Shown here one piece after another: positions 63,545-64,000 of a DNA stretch of 64,000 nt. Source of the stretch: Coriaria nepalensis (Eukaryota; Streptophyta; Magnoliopsida; Cucurbitales; Coriariaceae). A model generated the notes under the pieces. It searched no databases. It saw only the letters and a list, made by a program, of their open reading frames with translations, and was not told where the DNA came from. Location: positions 40,207,501-40,271,500 of the forward strand of contig CP114481.1 of NCBI GenBank assembly GCA_027186245.1, written 5' to 3'. A program made the translations under genes and the position numbers. The stretch's first letter is position 1. The number at the start of each line of letters is the position of its first letter.

Positions 63545-64000
63545 TTCAAGGAAATTGTGCATTCGTTTAAAATTAAAATCATTTCAATGAGTCCTTTCAA
63601 GTCAATAACTTATTTCGAAGTAAGTCGAACGAATTCTAGTTTTGCACTACAGACATAACTTTTGTGCATAACTTCCAAATGATCATTGCAAGGAAAGTGT
63701 GCATTCGTTTAACCTTAAAATCATTTCAATGAGTCACTTCAAGTCAATAACTTATTTCAAAGCAATTCGAACGAATTCTAGTTTTGCACTACAGAGACAA
63801 CTTTTGTGCATAACTTGCAAATGATCATTGCAAGGAAAGTGTGCATTCGTTTAAAATTAAAATCATTTTAATGAGTCATTTCAAGGCAATAACTTATGTC
63901 AAAGCAAGTCGAACGAATTCTAGTTTTCTACTACAAACACAACTTTTGTGCATAACTTGCAAATGATCATTGCAAGGAAAGTGTGCATTCGTTTAACCTT
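63545..64000 (+). repeat. Start of next HOR unit, cut by window end
   Basis: The deletion allele, TTATTTCGAAGTAAG, CAGACATAAC and GTTTTCTACTAC monomers follow in the order seen after 58148 and 61273. The last monomer starts at 63916 and is cut after 85 bp, so the array continues beyond the window. Confidence 0.85.

Larger units (their letters stand above)
1..64000 (+). repeat. 142-bp satellite array, about 450 head-to-tail monomers
   Basis: The entire window is a tandem array of one AT-rich monomer of 142 bp (about 33% GC, counted on the monomer at 427-568). Monomer starts counted by hand at 1, 143, 285, 427 and 569 are exactly 142 apart, and the last start, at 63916, fits 450 monomers plus a net 15 bp. 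All copies are in the same orientation and I see no inserted element, inversion or unique sequence. Arrays of this length with multi-monomer higher-order periods are typical of centromeric or pericentromeric satellites in plants and animals. That location is inferred from architecture, not shown by the sequence. The family is not one I can name. No gene is supported anywhere in the window: 142 is not a multiple of 3, so the frame shifts from monomer to monomer, and stops recur in all frames. Confidence 0.98.

Noticed and set aside
1..64000. CRISPR array or other repeat-spacer structure
   Set aside because: There are no unique spacers: the entire 142-bp period is conserved, and variation is scattered point substitution.
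1..64000. Telomeric repeats, rDNA spacer or 5S rDNA array
   Set aside because: There are no TTTAGGG/TTAGGG runs and no recognisable rRNA gene segment or pol III internal promoter; the period is too short for a 5S gene plus spacer.
1..64000. Transposon-derived tandem repeat (LTR or Helitron ends)
   Set aside because: I found no terminal inverted repeats, target-site duplications, primer-binding site, polypurine tract or coding remnants; the dyads are internal to every monomer.
1..64000. Species assignment of the satellite
   Set aside because: The monomer does not match any satellite I can recall with confidence, and length alone is not diagnostic.

Overview
The whole window is one uninterrupted tandem satellite array. 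A monomer of 142 bp, about 33% GC, is repeated head to tail in a single orientation from the first base to the last. With monomer starts set at the AATT of the EcoRI-like site, the starts I located by hand fall at 1, 143, 285, 427 and 569, and the last full start before the end is at 63916. That spacing is 450 monomers plus 15 bp. The 15 bp is exactly accounted for by 23 one-base insertions and 8 one-base deletions that I could find. I see no gene, tRNA, rRNA, transposon, CRISPR, inversion or unique sequence. The monomer length is not divisible by 3 and stops recur in every frame, so open frames stay very short.

The organism is a eukaryote. Megabase-type satellites with a nucleosome-scale monomer and multi-monomer higher-order repeats (HORs) are typical of centromeric or pericentromeric heterochromatin in plants and animals. 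I do not recognise the family and make no species call.

Layout: 1-6090 is a 22-monomer unit (3125 bp), present once in full with most of a second copy. 4262-12785 is a 30-monomer unit (4262 bp) in two tandem copies, overlapping the previous block. 12644-17475 holds three related units of 10, 11 and 13 monomers that begin with the same marker monomer. 17476-27276 is a 23-monomer unit (3267 bp) in three tandem copies that look identical. 27277-30070 is irregular. 30071-39584 is four units of 17, 17, 16 and 17 monomers, organised as a duplicated 33-monomer (4686 bp) super-unit. 39585-46873 is irregular. 46874-50139 is a 12-monomer unit (1704 bp), about two copies. 50140-54880 is mixed and includes a copy of 44129-45691. 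54881-63544 holds units of 23, 22, 8 and 8 monomers, and the array runs off the end of the window.

Within each monomer there are several symmetric motifs: an EcoRI site at the monomer junction, a CACAA/TTGTG hairpin, a 21-bp near-perfect dyad around TGATCA, a palindromic ATGAGTCAT (bZIP/AP-1-type consensus) and a 9-bp direct repeat TCATTTCAA. The biology on show is satellite evolution: amplification of multi-monomer blocks, strict length conservation, and conserved dyad symmetry. No protein-coding or defence system is present.
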